A DNA stretch of 64,000 nt from Streptomyces nymphaeiformis (GTDB lineage: Bacteria; Actinomycetota; Actinomycetes; Streptomycetales; Streptomycetaceae). Both the position numbers and the translations under genes were made by a program. Where the stretch lies: NCBI RefSeq assembly GCF_014203895.1, contig NZ_JACHJY010000005.1:434001-498000 (forward strand), in the 5' to 3' direction. The notes under the pieces were generated by a model that saw only the letters and a program-made list of their open reading frames with translations, was not told the origin of the DNA and searched no databases. Positions 32,172 to 40,723 of the stretch are shown here, piece after piece (the first letter of the stretch is position 1; each line of letters begins with the position of its first letter).

Positions 32172-33782
32172 TTACTTCACGTTGATCGCGGTCCAGGCCG
32201 CGGCGACCGCGTTGTACTGGGTGCTGCCGGTGCCGTAGAGGTCGGCGGCGGCCGAGAGGGTGGCCGTGCGGGCGCCCGCGTAGCCGGTGGTGGAGGTCAT
32301 GTAGGTGGAGAGGGCCTTGTACCAGATCTTGTACGCGGCCTGGCGGCCGATGCCCGTGAGCGTGGCGCCGTTGTAGGTGGGCGAGTTGTAGGTGACGCCG
32401 TTGATCGTCTTCGTGCCGCTGCCCTCGGAGAGCAGGTAGAAGAAGTGGTTCGCCGGGCCCGAGGAGTAGTGGACGTTCAGGCGGCCGACCGACTTCGACC
32501 AGTAGTCGGCGGAAGAGCCGTCCTTGCTGGGCTGGTCCATGTAACGGAGCGGCGAGCCGTTGCCGTTGATGTCGATCTTCTCGCCGATGAGGTAGTCACC
32601 GGTGTCGGAGGCGTTGTTGGCGTACCACTCGACCGAGGTGCCGAGGATGTCGGAGGTCGCCTCGTTCAGGCCGCCGGACTCGCCGCTGTAGCGGAGGTTG
32701 GCGGTGGAGGAGGTCAGGCCGTGGGACATCTCGTGGCCGGCCACGTCGAGGGACGTGAGCGGGTGGGTGTTGCTGATGCCGTCGCCGTAGGTCATGCAGA
32801 AGCAGGAGTCGTCCCAGAACGCGTTCACGTACGCGCTGCCGTAGTGGACGCGGGAGTAGGCGGCGACGCCGTCGCCGCGGATGCCGAGGCGGCCGAGCTC
32901 GTTCTTGTAGAAGTCCCACGTGACGGCCGCGCCGTAGTGGGCGTCCGCGGCCGCCGTCTCGCGGTTGCTCGCGAGGCCGTTGCCCCACGTGTCCGTGGAG
33001 TTGGTGAAGAGCGTGCCCTGGCCGGACGTGCCGCCGTTCAGGTCGTACGTCTTGTGGCCGCCGCGCGTGGCGTCGGTGAGGGTGTACGAGCCCGAGGTGC
33101 CGAGGGTGACCTGGCCGGCGTACATCGTGTTGCCGACGCCCGTCTCGATCGTCTCGACGGAGGAGAGCTCCTTGCCGGTGGTGGCGTCGGTGACGACCTG
33201 GCGGCGGCTCGGGGTGCCGTCCTTCTGGACGCCGGTGACGTAGGTCTCCCAGGCGAGGACCGGCTTGCCGGTGGCCACCCAGATGACCTTGCGGGCGGAA
33301 GCGACCTTCTCGTCCGCGTTGGCGGCGGAGGCGAGGGCGGACTTGCCCGCGGCGACGGACGAGACGGCGGCCGTCGTGGTGGCGACGGATATCCGGGCCG
33401 AGGTCGCCTTGGTGGTGGAGCGGGCGCCCGACTTCTTCTGGTGGACGACCAGGTCGCCGCCGAGGACCGGGAGGCCCTCGTAGGTGCGCTCGTAGCGCGT
33501 GTGCACGGTGCCGTCCGCGTCCTTGACGACGTCCCGGACGACCAGCTTCTCCTGGGCCGGCAGGCCGATGGCCTGGGCGGTGGCGGCGGCCTCGCCCTGC
33601 GCCTCGTGGATGGCGGCGGCGCGCTGGCTGCCGGTCAGCTGGACGGCGGTGGCACCGGCCTCGCGCTGGGCGTCGGCGTTGGCGGATCCGGTCTGGACAC
33701 CGACGACGACCATGGCGGCGGAGGCGATCAGCGCGGCGGCACGGGCGGTGGTGCGGCGGGACGAAGACTGCTGGCGGGTCAC
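32172..33782 (-). CDS. Secreted M4 (thermolysin-like) metalloprotease
   Basis: The 536-aa precursor has a twin-basic N-terminus and hydrophobic core (about 14-30), a signal peptide ending near 37, an FTP/PepSY-like propeptide (about 40-215) and an M4 catalytic domain. The zinc motif is H350-E351-M-S-H354 with the third ligand E374 in GGLNEATSD. Later SVGRLNVHYSSGPANHFF carries the second catalytic His. The GTG start at 33782 is preceded by GAAGGAGCCCGC. It acts outside the cell as a neutral endopeptidase. A hairpin follows the gene. Confidence 0.95.
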   Translation of the reverse strand: MTRQQSSSRRTTARAAALIASAAMVVVGVQTGSANADAQREAGATAVQLTGSQRAAAIHEAQGEAAATAQAIGLPAQEKLVVRDVVKDADGTVHTRYERTYEGLPVLGGDLVVHQKKSGARSTTKATSARISVATTTAAVSSVAAGKSALASAANADEKVASARKVIWVATGKPVLAWETYVTGVQKDGTPSRRQVVTDATTGKELSSVETIETGVGNTMYAGQVTLGTSGSYTLTDATRGGHKTYDLNGGTSGQGTLFTNSTDTWGNGLASNRETAAADAHYGAAVTWDFYKNELGRLGIRGDGVAAYSRVHYGSAYVNAFWDDSCFCMTYGDGISNTHPLTSLDVAGHEMSHGLTSSTANLRYSGESGGLNEATSDILGTSVEWYANNASDTGDYLIGEKIDINGNGSPLRYMDQPSKDGSSADYWSKSVGRLNVHYSSGPANHFFYLLSEGSGTKTINGVTYNSPTYNGATLTGIGRQAAYKIWYKALSTYMTSTTGYAGARTATLSAAADLYGTGSTQYNAVAAAWTAINVK

Positions 33783-33959
33783 GCGGGCTCCTTCGCTGTG
33801 AAGCGTGGGGGTTTTGGTGGGGGTGTGTTGCGGGGTGAGCGTGCCAGCGAAAGTCCCCGTTTGACAGGTATGCAACAAGGATTTGACCATCTGTTGTCCG
33901 AAGGGCGGCCAAGAGCGTCCGCTATGCGGCGAGTTGGATCAACTTCAACCGCTGTTCAT

Positions 33960-34475
33960 TTATCGGACACCCGCGTTGGGGCGACCGTTCGCGACCGCCT
34001 GGGCGTACGAGGAGCGCAGCACCGCCGTCGCCACCTCCAGCTCCTCCTCGTCGCGCGGCGCGTACAGCATCACGATCGTGTCGGGGAACTCCGGCCGCCT
34101 CGTGATCGGATGCGGTTCCGCCCAGCCGAGGTCCACCAGAGCCGGCAGCGCCGTCGGCTCCACGGTGAGGTGGAGGAAGCCGGAGCGGTGGACATGTCCG
34201 AACTCGTCCACCGAGGGGTGCAGGAACGCCGTGAAGGAGCGGTCCCGTTCCGGGATCCGGGGCAGCCGCAGCGCCAGCGAGCCCGGCTCCGAGACCAGGC
34301 TCGGGCCGGTCACCACTCCGGGCAGCAGTCGGGCACGGGCCACCAGCTCCTCCCGTACCGCCGGCGGAGAGAAGTCCTCCAGCTGGTCGTGCGGGATCTC
34401 GGCGCCGGTCGTCCGCGGACGCGGGCCCCTGCGCGCGGGCAGGGACGTGAGGTCGAGGGGCAGGTCGGCAGACAT
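33960..34475 (-). CDS. Luciferase-domain (DUF5519-like) protein
   Basis: 171 aa, no signal peptide. The central segment (HVHRSGFLHLTV, LVDLGWAEPHPIT) and the C-terminal TIVMLYAPRDEEELEVATAVLRSSY match the small bacterial 'luciferase domain' family, which has no proven light emission. I chose ATG 34475 with GAGGAGCCCC upstream. It is divergent from an HxlR regulator, with a 100-bp spacer containing a GTACCC/GGGTAC palindrome, so that regulator probably controls it. Confidence 0.8.
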   Translation of the reverse strand: MSADLPLDLTSLPARRGPRPRTTGAEIPHDQLEDFSPPAVREELVARARLLPGVVTGPSLVSEPGSLALRLPRIPERDRSFTAFLHPSVDEFGHVHRSGFLHLTVEPTALPALVDLGWAEPHPITRRPEFPDTIVMLYAPRDEEELEVATAVLRSSYAQAVANGRPNAGVR

Positions 34476-34513
34476 GGGGCTCCTCAGAGGGGGGGAGGGA
34501 AAGGGAAGGGGCG

Positions 34514-34536
34514 GTACCCGGGCGTGCCCTGGGTAC
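34514..34536. promoter_or_regulatory. Palindromic operator between the luciferase-domain and hxlR-type genes
   Basis: GTACCC (34514-34519) and GGGTAC (34531-34536) flank an inner GGGC-GTG-CCC near-palindrome. HxlR proteins often bind GTAC-type dyads between divergent genes. Confidence 0.55.
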
Positions 34537-34575
34537 TTCTTGTGCCCGACCCGCAGTCTGCGCGATGCTCCCCGC

Positions 34576-34983
34576 GTGACAGAAGACGGCACTTCAACAG
34601 GCCCTGCGCACACCGGTGTTACCGACCAGGTCTGCGAGCTGCGCGAGGTCCTCGACCGCGTCGGCGACAAGTGGAGCGTCCTCGTCATGGCGCTCCTCGG
34701 CGACGGCCCGCGGCGCTACTCCGAGCTCCGCCGCTCCATCGAGGGCATCTCCCCGCGCATGCTGACCCTCACCCTGCGCAGCCTGGAACGCGACGGCCTC
34801 GTCCTGCGCACCGTCACCCCCAGCTCACCGCCCCGCGTCGACTACGCGCTCACGCCGGTCGGCCGGACCCTGTCGGCCGAGGTGGGCGGGCTCATCCGGT
34901 GGGCGGAGGAACACCGTTCGTACATCGGGCGGTCCCGGCGGGTGTACGACGACGGCGGTGCCGGCGACCTGCCCCCGGTCTGA
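34576..34983 (+). CDS. HxlR-family transcriptional regulator
   Basis: 135 aa winged helix typical of HxlR: CELREVLDRVGDKWSVLVMALL, RYSELRRSIEGISPRMLTLTLRSLERDGLV and YALTPVGRTL. The conserved near-N-terminal Cys (C18) is present, which in some HxlR proteins senses electrophiles. The GTG start at 34576 lacks a strong ribosome-binding site. It probably represses the divergent luciferase-domain gene and itself. Just after the stop codon the sequence is tandemly duplicated and holds a long C-tract. Confidence 0.85.
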   Translation: MTEDGTSTGPAHTGVTDQVCELREVLDRVGDKWSVLVMALLGDGPRRYSELRRSIEGISPRMLTLTLRSLERDGLVLRTVTPSSPPRVDYALTPVGRTLSAEVGGLIRWAEEHRSYIGRSRRVYDDGGAGDLPPV

Positions 34984-35073
34984 GGCCTTGCCCTTGTGTG
35001 TCGGCGACCTGCCCCCCCCCCCCCCCGGCCCGATGCCTTGCGCCTGCGTGTCGGCGACCGACCCCGGTCGCAG
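34963..35073. repeat. Imperfect tandem duplication with a run of 15 cytosines
   Basis: The segment around GGCGACCTGCCCCC recurs three times (near 34967, 35002 and 35054), each with GCCTTGC or similar between. The middle copy contains an uninterrupted 15-C run at 35012-35026. The hxlR stop (34981-34983) lies inside the first copy. Confidence 0.75.
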
Positions 35074-35127
35074 TGTGGGGCGCATGAGGCTGCGCAAGGA
35101 ACTGCCGGTCGTCGCGGTGGGGAGCGG

Positions 35128-35360
35128 CAGCGCGGCCAGACCCTCCCTGCGCCATCCGGACGGTCCCGACGGGCAGCTACACCCTGCGCGCGCGGGCCCT
35201 GCCCTCCGTCTCGGCGCCCGTCACCTGGGAGGAAGTGGAGGGCTGCGCCCCGCCCGGGGATCTCGTCCTCCTCAGGGGCGACATCGCGCCACGTCTGGAG
35301 CGGTACGGGGACCTCATGGAGCCGCTCCTCGAGCCGGGGCGGGCAGGGGCCGTCCCGTGA
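35128..35360 (+). pseudogene. Remnant of LigD-type polymerase domain (C-terminal end)
   Basis: One frame ending in TGA at 35358 reads TVPTGSYTLRARALPSVSAP, then VTWEEVEGCAPPGDLVLLRG and RLERYGDLMEPLL. This is the usual C-terminal tail of LigD-type primase/polymerase proteins of bacterial non-homologous end joining. No start, no catalytic core and no upstream remainder are present, so it is a fragment. It overlaps the ligase remnant start (GTGA), preserving the ancestral operon junction. Confidence 0.7.
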
Positions 35361-36079
35361 ACGGAGTCCCGGAGGAAGGCGGCGCCGTCGTGCTGCCGCC
35401 GCCCGTCGACGTCATGCGGCCCCGGGCCGCCGACGAGATCCCCGCACAGGCGGAGCCGTCCCGGGAGCTCCCGTACTCCCTCAAGCTGGACGGCTTCCGC
35501 GTACTGGCCTTCGTCCTCGACGCCGGGAAGGCCGTCCTGCGGTCCCGCTCCCGCCGGGACCTCGCGCCGGGGATCGTCCTGGACGGCGGGCGAGCTGTGC
35601 GCCTACCGGGACGGGCGGCTCAGCTTCACCGACCTGCTCCGGCCGCACACCGACCGGGTACGGACCGGGGTGCCCGTCTCGTACGTCGCCTTCGACCTGC
35701 TCCCCGGCCCCGGGCGCGACGTGCGCGCGGGGCTGGTTCCGGGACCTGCGGGACGCGGGCGTCGCGAAGGTCGTCGCGAAGCGGCTCGACTCCCCCTACC
35801 GGGCGGGCTCCACCTGGGCCTGGCACAAGATCCGGCACGCCGACACGAGCGACGCCCTGCTGCGGACCCGCACCCACAGGTCCCGCGAGGCCGGACCCGG
35901 CTGCCCCGGCGCAGTCGCGCGAGGTCGGGGAGCCGGCGGGCGACCGGGCGGGGCCCCTCGCGGAGGACCCGGAGCACGGGCCGGTGAGCTGGGTGGACCC
36001 GCCGCTCCCGGTCGAGCTGCACCAGGTCGCGGGGCGGCACGAGACGGCGACGTTCGCCCGGGTCCGGTCAGAGGGGTAG
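35357..36079 (+). pseudogene. Frameshifted ATP-dependent DNA ligase (LigC/LigD type)
   Basis: The GTG start and the catalytic-lysine motif SLKLDGFRVLA are in one frame. A 4-base insertion near 35585 moves the ligase sequence GELCAYRDGRLSFTDLLRPH to a second frame. After about 35728, RGWFRDLRDAGVAKVVAKRL and PYRAGSTWAWHKIRHADTSD lie in a third frame. The C-terminal HETATFARVRSEG returns in another frame. Internal family segments are missing. A 34-bp inverted copy of HEAT-gene DNA (35859-35892) replaces native sequence. It cannot give a full enzyme. Confidence 0.8.
35859..35892 (-). repeat. 34-bp inverted copy of the HEAT-gene sequence at 38210-38243
   Basis: The reverse complement of this stretch equals 38210-38243 at all 34 positions. 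There it encodes SRDLWVRVRS of the HEAT protein. Identity ends abruptly on both sides. Confidence 0.9.
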
Positions 36080-36151
36080 GGGGCGGCGTGGCGGGGGTCG
36101 TCAGGCGGGACTCTCCGCGCCCCTCGTCCAGCGCCCTCCCGCGCTCCGCGT

Positions 36152-36256
36152 CCGGCACCGTCCCGCGTCCCTCACCCGGCACCGTCCCGCGCTCCTCACC
36201 CGGCACCGTCCCGCGCTCCTCACCCGGCACCGTCCCGCGCTCCTCACCCGGCACCG
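36152..36256. repeat. Four-plus tandem 24-bp repeats before the HEAT gene
   Basis: CCGGCACCGTCCCGCGCTCC-TCAC type units at 36152, 36176, 36200 and 36224, plus a partial copy to 36256; copy 1 differs slightly. The 352-bp gap (36080-36431) holds no gene I can support. All frames through the repeat stay open because 24 is a multiple of 3. Confidence 0.9.
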
Positions 36257-36431
36257 GCGTGTCGTCCGTTCCGACACCGACCGCAACTGCCTTGCTCCGC
36301 ACCGTACATGGCGCAAAGAGACCGCAACAGGCGCTCCGGGCGCGGCAGGTGTCGCCGGTTCGGCTTTGTTGTCCGTCCTGTGGTGCACACTTGCTGCCTG
36401 GCACAGCGCTCACGGGGAAGGCGGCCTGGCA

Positions 36432-38528
36432 ATGCTGACGGGGATCGAGGAGGTCGACTGGGCCTCGCTGGGGCACGCGTACGGCCCCGCGGACGACGTG
36501 CCGGAGCTGCTCCGCGGACTCGCCTCCGCCGACCCCGCGGAGCGGGAGACCGCCCTCGACGGCATGTACGGCGCGGTGCACCACCAGGGCGACGTGTACG
36601 ACTCGACGCTCGCCTGCATCCCCTTCCTCCTCGAACTCGTCGCCGACCCCGCGGTCCAGGACCGGGGCTGCATCGTCGAGCTGCTCACCAGCATCGGCGG
36701 GATCGAGCTCGACGACGACGATGAGGAACTGGACGAACTCGGCGCGGACGACGAGGAGTTCATCCCCGCCGCCAACTACGCGATGGCGGCCGCAGCCATC
36801 GCCGCCGGGGCCGACGTCTTCCTCGGCCTCGTGTCGGACGCCGACCCCGAGGTGCGGCTGGCCGCGCCGTGCGCGCTCGCCTCGCTGCACCCCGAGCCCG
36901 CCCGGGTGCTGAACCTGCTGCGGGAGCGGCTCACCGTCGAGCGGGACACCGAGGTGCGGCTCGCCCTGGTGGCCGCCGTCGGGCGGCTCGCCCTGCGGCA
37001 CGCCTCGCTGCGCACCGAGACCGTCGAGTGGCTCGGCTGGCTCGCCCGCGCCGCGCAGGACCCCGGGCTCCGGCTCGCCGCCCTCGCGCAGCGGGCGCGC
37101 TGCGCGCCCGGTGACATTCCGGACGATGTGGTGCCGTGGGTGACGGGGCTCCTGGAGGAGATCAGGACCTCGGCGAACCGGGCGGCAGCCCCCGGCACGG
37201 AGCGGGCGGCGACGCCGACCCTCATCGGGCAGGTCCGCGAGCTCCTGGAGGAGCACGCCGCCGGGCGGCCCGCGCCGTGGACGGAGGAGCTGCTGCGGAC
37301 CCTGCACGCGGCGCTGGACGACCGGGTCGACGACCGGATCGCGCTGATCGTCGCGCAGCTGCGCAGTCCCGACTGGGGGCAGCGTTCGGACGCGATCTGG
37401 ATGTGCGGCGGTTTGATACGGGTCTGGCGCGGGCGGTACGAGGAGGTCGTGCGACTCGTCGGCGCCCAGCTCCAGGACCCCGAGCCCCGGCTCCGCGAGG
37501 CGGCCACGTCCTTCCTGGAACGACTCTTCGAACTGGGCGCACCCGCAGCGGACGCACTCGCCGCCCGCCTCGCGGCGGGCCCGGGAGCCGCGGGCACGAG
37601 CGCTGCGGGGCCGGTCAGGTCCGGGCGGGACGGTGCTCTGCTCGCGCTCGCCCGGGCCGGGGACACCCGGGCGGTCCCGTTGCTCGCCCGGGCGCTGGAG
37701 GAGCCCGAGGTGCGGCGCGAGTTGCTGTACGCCATGGACGGGCTCGGGCCCTCCGCGGCGATGCTCGCCCCGCTGCTCACGCGCCGGCTCGCCGAGGTCG
37801 AGCTCGACGAGCGGCTGTACGACCGGGCGGCGCCGCTGCTGTACGCCCTGGCGGCCGTGCGGGGCGCCCAGGCCGTGCCGGAGGTGCTGCGGGTGCTGCG
37901 CGGGGCGCCGGCGAACCGGCGCGACTGGGTGCGGGAGGCCGCCCTGCGGACCCTGGCGGCCTTCGGGCCCGCCGCCGCGGAGGCCGTACCGGACGTGCGA
38001 AGACTCCTGGCCGCCGATTCGGCCGCGGTGGCCACGACGGCGGCGCGGGCGCTGTGGGCGGCCGAGGGTGATCGCGGGGACGTGCTGCCGGCCCTGGAGG
38101 GGTGGCTCCAGCCGGGCGCGTCGGGTGCGGAGTGGTGCGCGGCCGCGCAGGCCCTCGGCGAGATCGGTCCGGCGGCGGCCGCGGCGGCCCCGGCCCTGCG
38201 GCCGGGGCTGGCCTCGCGGGACCTGTGGGTGCGGGTCCGCAGCGCGGCGGCGCTGTGGCGGGTGTCGGGTGACGCGTCGGTGGCGCTCCCGGTGCTGCTC
38301 GCGGCCTGGGAGGAGAACCGGCACGCGCGCGTGGACATCGCGGAGTGCCTGGCGGAGATGGGCCCGGCGGCCTCGGCGGCGCAGCTGGTCGTCCTCACCG
38401 AGCTGACCCGCAGGCGCCGTCACAACGCCCGCGAGGACGGCTCCGGCAGCCATGACATCCACGTGGACGAGAAGCTGCTGACCCTGTGCCGGGCGGCGCT
38501 GGCCCGGATGGAGCGGGGGACGTTCTAG
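36432..38528 (+). CDS. HEAT-repeat protein
   Basis: The 698-aa protein consists of helical HEAT/PBS-lyase-like repeats from end to end (for example DPEVRLAAPCALASL, DTEVRLALVAAVGRLAL, VREAALRTLAAFGPAA and ASRDLWVRVRSAAALWRV). An acidic loop near residues 95-112 (DDDDEELDELGADDEE) interrupts them. It has no signal peptide or enzyme motif, so a protein-interaction scaffold is likely. I chose ATG 36432 with GGGGAAGG upstream. A 34-bp piece of its C-terminal third is copied inverted in the ligase pseudogene. Confidence 0.85.
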   Translation: MLTGIEEVDWASLGHAYGPADDVPELLRGLASADPAERETALDGMYGAVHHQGDVYDSTLACIPFLLELVADPAVQDRGCIVELLTSIGGIELDDDDEELDELGADDEEFIPAANYAMAAAAIAAGADVFLGLVSDADPEVRLAAPCALASLHPEPARVLNLLRERLTVERDTEVRLALVAAVGRLALRHASLRTETVEWLGWLARAAQDPGLRLAALAQRARCAPGDIPDDVVPWVTGLLEEIRTSANRAAAPGTERAATPTLIGQVRELLEEHAAGRPAPWTEELLRTLHAALDDRVDDRIALIVAQLRSPDWGQRSDAIWMCGGLIRVWRGRYEEVVRLVGAQLQDPEPRLREAATSFLERLFELGAPAADALAARLAAGPGAAGTSAAGPVRSGRDGALLALARAGDTRAVPLLARALEEPEVRRELLYAMDGLGPSAAMLAPLLTRRLAEVELDERLYDRAAPLLYALAAVRGAQAVPEVLRVLRGAPANRRDWVREAALRTLAAFGPAAAEAVPDVRRLLAADSAAVATTAARALWAAEGDRGDVLPALEGWLQPGASGAEWCAAAQALGEIGPAAAAAAPALRPGLASRDLWVRVRSAAALWRVSGDASVALPVLLAAWEENRHARVDIAECLAEMGPAASAAQLVVLTELTRRRRHNAREDGSGSHDIHVDEKLLTLCRAALARMERGTF

Positions 38529-38551
38529 GACCGCCCGAAGGGAACCGGTCC
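38528..38551 (+). terminator. Short hairpin at the end of the HEAT gene
   Basis: GGACCG/CGGTCC arms with an inner CCC-GAA-GGG stem, starting at the stop codon. Short and without a T-tract, so a weak call. Confidence 0.35.
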
Positions 38552-38629
38552 GATGGTGAGACAAAAAGGACTTCACTCCGCATAAGGTCTACGAGGAGCC
38601 CGACCCCCATCGACCGACCGAGGAGCAGC

Positions 38630-39400
38630 GTGAGACCGCGCGGAGTGCAGTGGGCCGTCGGCGTCCCGTGCGTGCTCACCCTCGCGCTCTCCGGGTGCGG
38701 CGGCAAAGTGGGCGGGCTCAGGAGCGCCGGGCCCACGCCCACCGCCGTGGGGCCCGTCCGCCTCTGGCCCGATCTGCCGCCCGCCACGAACCCGCCGCTC
38801 GACTACGGCGAGTCCGACATCCAGCGCGTCCCCGGCATCCGGGCCGCCGACAACGACGTCCACTCCGTCGACCCGGTGGCGGTCGTCCAGGCCGAGGTGC
38901 GCGCCCACCCCGACACGTACACCGGCCCCGACGGTCTCTACGCGCAGACCGCCCGGGCGATCGAGGCCTGCGGCACGGCTCCGGCCGCCTGTCCGGTGCT
39001 GCGGCCGTACTACCGCGACCTCACCGGCAACGGCCGGGACGAGCTGATCGTCGGGATCCGGATGCCGGACCAGCAGGTCGGGGTGCGGGTCTACCTCGCC
39101 GAGAACGGCGGCCTCACCCGGATCATGTCGACCGTCGACCAGGTCATCAGCGTGGAGCTGGCGGGCCGGGACCTGATCCTGCGGGTCGGCTCGGCCGGCA
39201 TCCCCGGGTACGAGTACCGGACCGCCTGGTCCTGGGACGAGCAGCAGGGCAGCATGCTGCCGACCCGCGACGAGATCGTACGGGTGAAGCCCTCCGGCAC
39301 CGGGCCCTCCATGGTGCCCGCGCCCCACCTGGTGAGCCCGTCGCCGACTCCGACGGACGGGCCCGCGCCCGTACCCCTGCCCCCGGAGGCGACGCCGTGA
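38630..39400 (+). CDS. Lipoprotein encoded with a histidine kinase (CseA-like context)
   Basis: 256 aa. A type II signal peptide ends in the lipobox LALSGC (Cys near 23). The mature part holds an FG-GAP-like calcium-binding-type segment (YYRDLTGNGRDELIVGI) and ends in a Pro-rich tail. The GTG start at 38630 has GAGGAG upstream. Its stop overlaps the kinase start by 4 bases, so the two form a unit, as CseA and CseC do in the sigE system. It probably modulates the sensor domain outside the membrane. Confidence 0.8.
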   Translation: MRPRGVQWAVGVPCVLTLALSGCGGKVGGLRSAGPTPTAVGPVRLWPDLPPATNPPLDYGESDIQRVPGIRAADNDVHSVDPVAVVQAEVRAHPDTYTGPDGLYAQTARAIEACGTAPAACPVLRPYYRDLTGNGRDELIVGIRMPDQQVGVRVYLAENGGLTRIMSTVDQVISVELAGRDLILRVGSAGIPGYEYRTAWSWDEQQGSMLPTRDEIVRVKPSGTGPSMVPAPHLVSPSPTPTDGPAPVPLPPEATP

Positions 39401-40668
39401 GGGCGCCCCGGCGGCCCGCCTGGACCGCGACCCTCACCTGGAAGGCGGCGGTCTTCATCACGGTGATGTGCTGCGCCCTGGCCGCCCTGCTCGGTGTCCT
39501 CGTCCACGTCTCGGTGGCCGGCCAGACCGTGAGCGACTCCCGGGAGAAGGCCCTGACGCGGCTCACCGAGGTCGGCGAGCTGTACGAGGCGGGCGAGCCG
39601 CTCCCCCGGTTCGCCGGCGTGGATCCGCCCGGCCTGCCCGCCTCGCTGCGGGCGCTCGCCGTGCGCGGGGAGCGCGGCACGATGGTGTCCGAGTACGCGG
39701 GCCGGCCGACGATGTGGGCGGCGGGCCCGGCGGACGGCCGCGCCCTCGCCGTACGCCTCGACTACACCCAGAGCGCCGAGACGATCGACGCGCTCGACCG
39801 CTCGATCCTCGGCTCCTCCGTCCTGGCCATCGGGGCGACCCTGCTCGTGGGCGCCTTCGCGGTCACCCGGGTCACCCGCCGGCTGCACCTCACCGCGCAG
39901 GTGGCCCGCCGGATCAGCGCCGGCGACCTCGACGCGCGCGTCGACGACCCCCGTACGAAGGACCCGACCCGGCCCCAGGACGAGGTGGCCACGGTCTCCG
40001 GGGCCCTCGACACGATGGCCTCCTCGCTCCAGCGCAAGCTGCAGAGCGAGCAGCGGTTCACCGCCGACGTGGCGCACGAGCTGCGGACCCCGCTGACCGG
40101 GCTCTCGGCGGCGGCCGAACTGCTGCCGGAGGGGCGGCCGTCGGAGCTCGTACGGGACAGGGTGCGGGCGATGCGCGGGCTCACCGAGGACCTCCTGGAG
40201 ATCTCGCGGCTCGACGCCCGCACCGAGACCGTCGACCTGGCGGTGCACGAGCTCGGGCCGCTCGCCGAGCGGGTGGTGCGCGCCTCGGGCACGGACACCG
40301 AGGTGCGGGTGCTCCGGGACGCCACGGTCGAGACGGACCGGCGGCGGGTGGAGCGGGTGCTCGGCAATCTGGTGGCGAACGCGCACAGGCACGGGGCGCC
40401 GCCGGTGGTGGTGACGGTGGACGGCCCGGTGGTGTCCGTGCGGGACCACGGGCCGGGCTATCCGGCGTACCTCCTGGAGTCGGGGCCGCAGCGGTTCCGT
40501 ACCGAGGGCGGGGGCAAGGGGCACGGCCTCGGGCTGACGATCGCGGCGGGTCAGGCGGAGGTGATCGGCGCCGAGCTGGTCTTCGCCGCCGCCCCGGACG
40601 GGGGCGCCGAGGCCCGGCTGCGGCTGCCGGAGTACGTACGGCTCGCCGACTCCGAATCCGCGCAGTGA
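39397..40668 (+). CDS. Membrane sensor histidine kinase without adjacent response regulator
   Basis: 423 aa. Membrane helices at about 17-40 and 137-158 enclose a roughly 95-residue extracellular sensor. HAMP (about 159-212), HisKA with H227 in DVAHELRTPLTG, and a HATPase (NLVANAHRHG, RDHGPGYP, GHGLGLTI) follow. Layout and length resemble CseC-type kinases. No response regulator gene is adjacent on either side, so signalling must go to a distant partner. The SEDS and PBP genes follow, suggesting a link to the cell envelope. Confidence 0.88.
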   Translation: MRAPRRPAWTATLTWKAAVFITVMCCALAALLGVLVHVSVAGQTVSDSREKALTRLTEVGELYEAGEPLPRFAGVDPPGLPASLRALAVRGERGTMVSEYAGRPTMWAAGPADGRALAVRLDYTQSAETIDALDRSILGSSVLAIGATLLVGAFAVTRVTRRLHLTAQVARRISAGDLDARVDDPRTKDPTRPQDEVATVSGALDTMASSLQRKLQSEQRFTADVAHELRTPLTGLSAAAELLPEGRPSELVRDRVRAMRGLTEDLLEISRLDARTETVDLAVHELGPLAERVVRASGTDTEVRVLRDATVETDRRRVERVLGNLVANAHRHGAPPVVVTVDGPVVSVRDHGPGYPAYLLESGPQRFRTEGGGKGHGLGLTIAAGQAEVIGAELVFAAAPDGGAEARLRLPEYVRLADSESAQ

Positions 40669-40688
40669 CGGCACACCGTCACACAAAA

Positions 40689-40723
40689 GGGACATAGGGC
40701 ATACCGCTTGCTACGTTGCGGCC
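40689..40723 (+). promoter_or_regulatory. Candidate promoter for a leaderless SEDS transcript
   Basis: GGGACA (40689-40694), 17 bp, TACGTT (40712-40717), then six bases to ATG 40724. The gene has no Shine-Dalgarno sequence, which fits transcription starting at the A of ATG. Confidence 0.5.

Noticed and set aside
33960..34475. Bioluminescence luciferase
   Set aside because: The luciferase-domain (DUF5519-like) family is unrelated to LuxAB, and no lux genes are nearby.
35012..35026. Phase-variable coding tract
   Set aside because: The C-run lies outside any intact reading frame, after the hxlR stop codon and before a pseudogene.
36152..36256. CRISPR array
   Set aside because: Repeats are head to tail without unique spacers. 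No CRISPR repeats or cas genes were seen anywhere in the window.
36101..36388. 95-codon minus-strand frame with repeated CRVRSAGR units
   Set aside because: It is the 24-bp minisatellite read in one frame; other frames are equally open, and no start signal was found.
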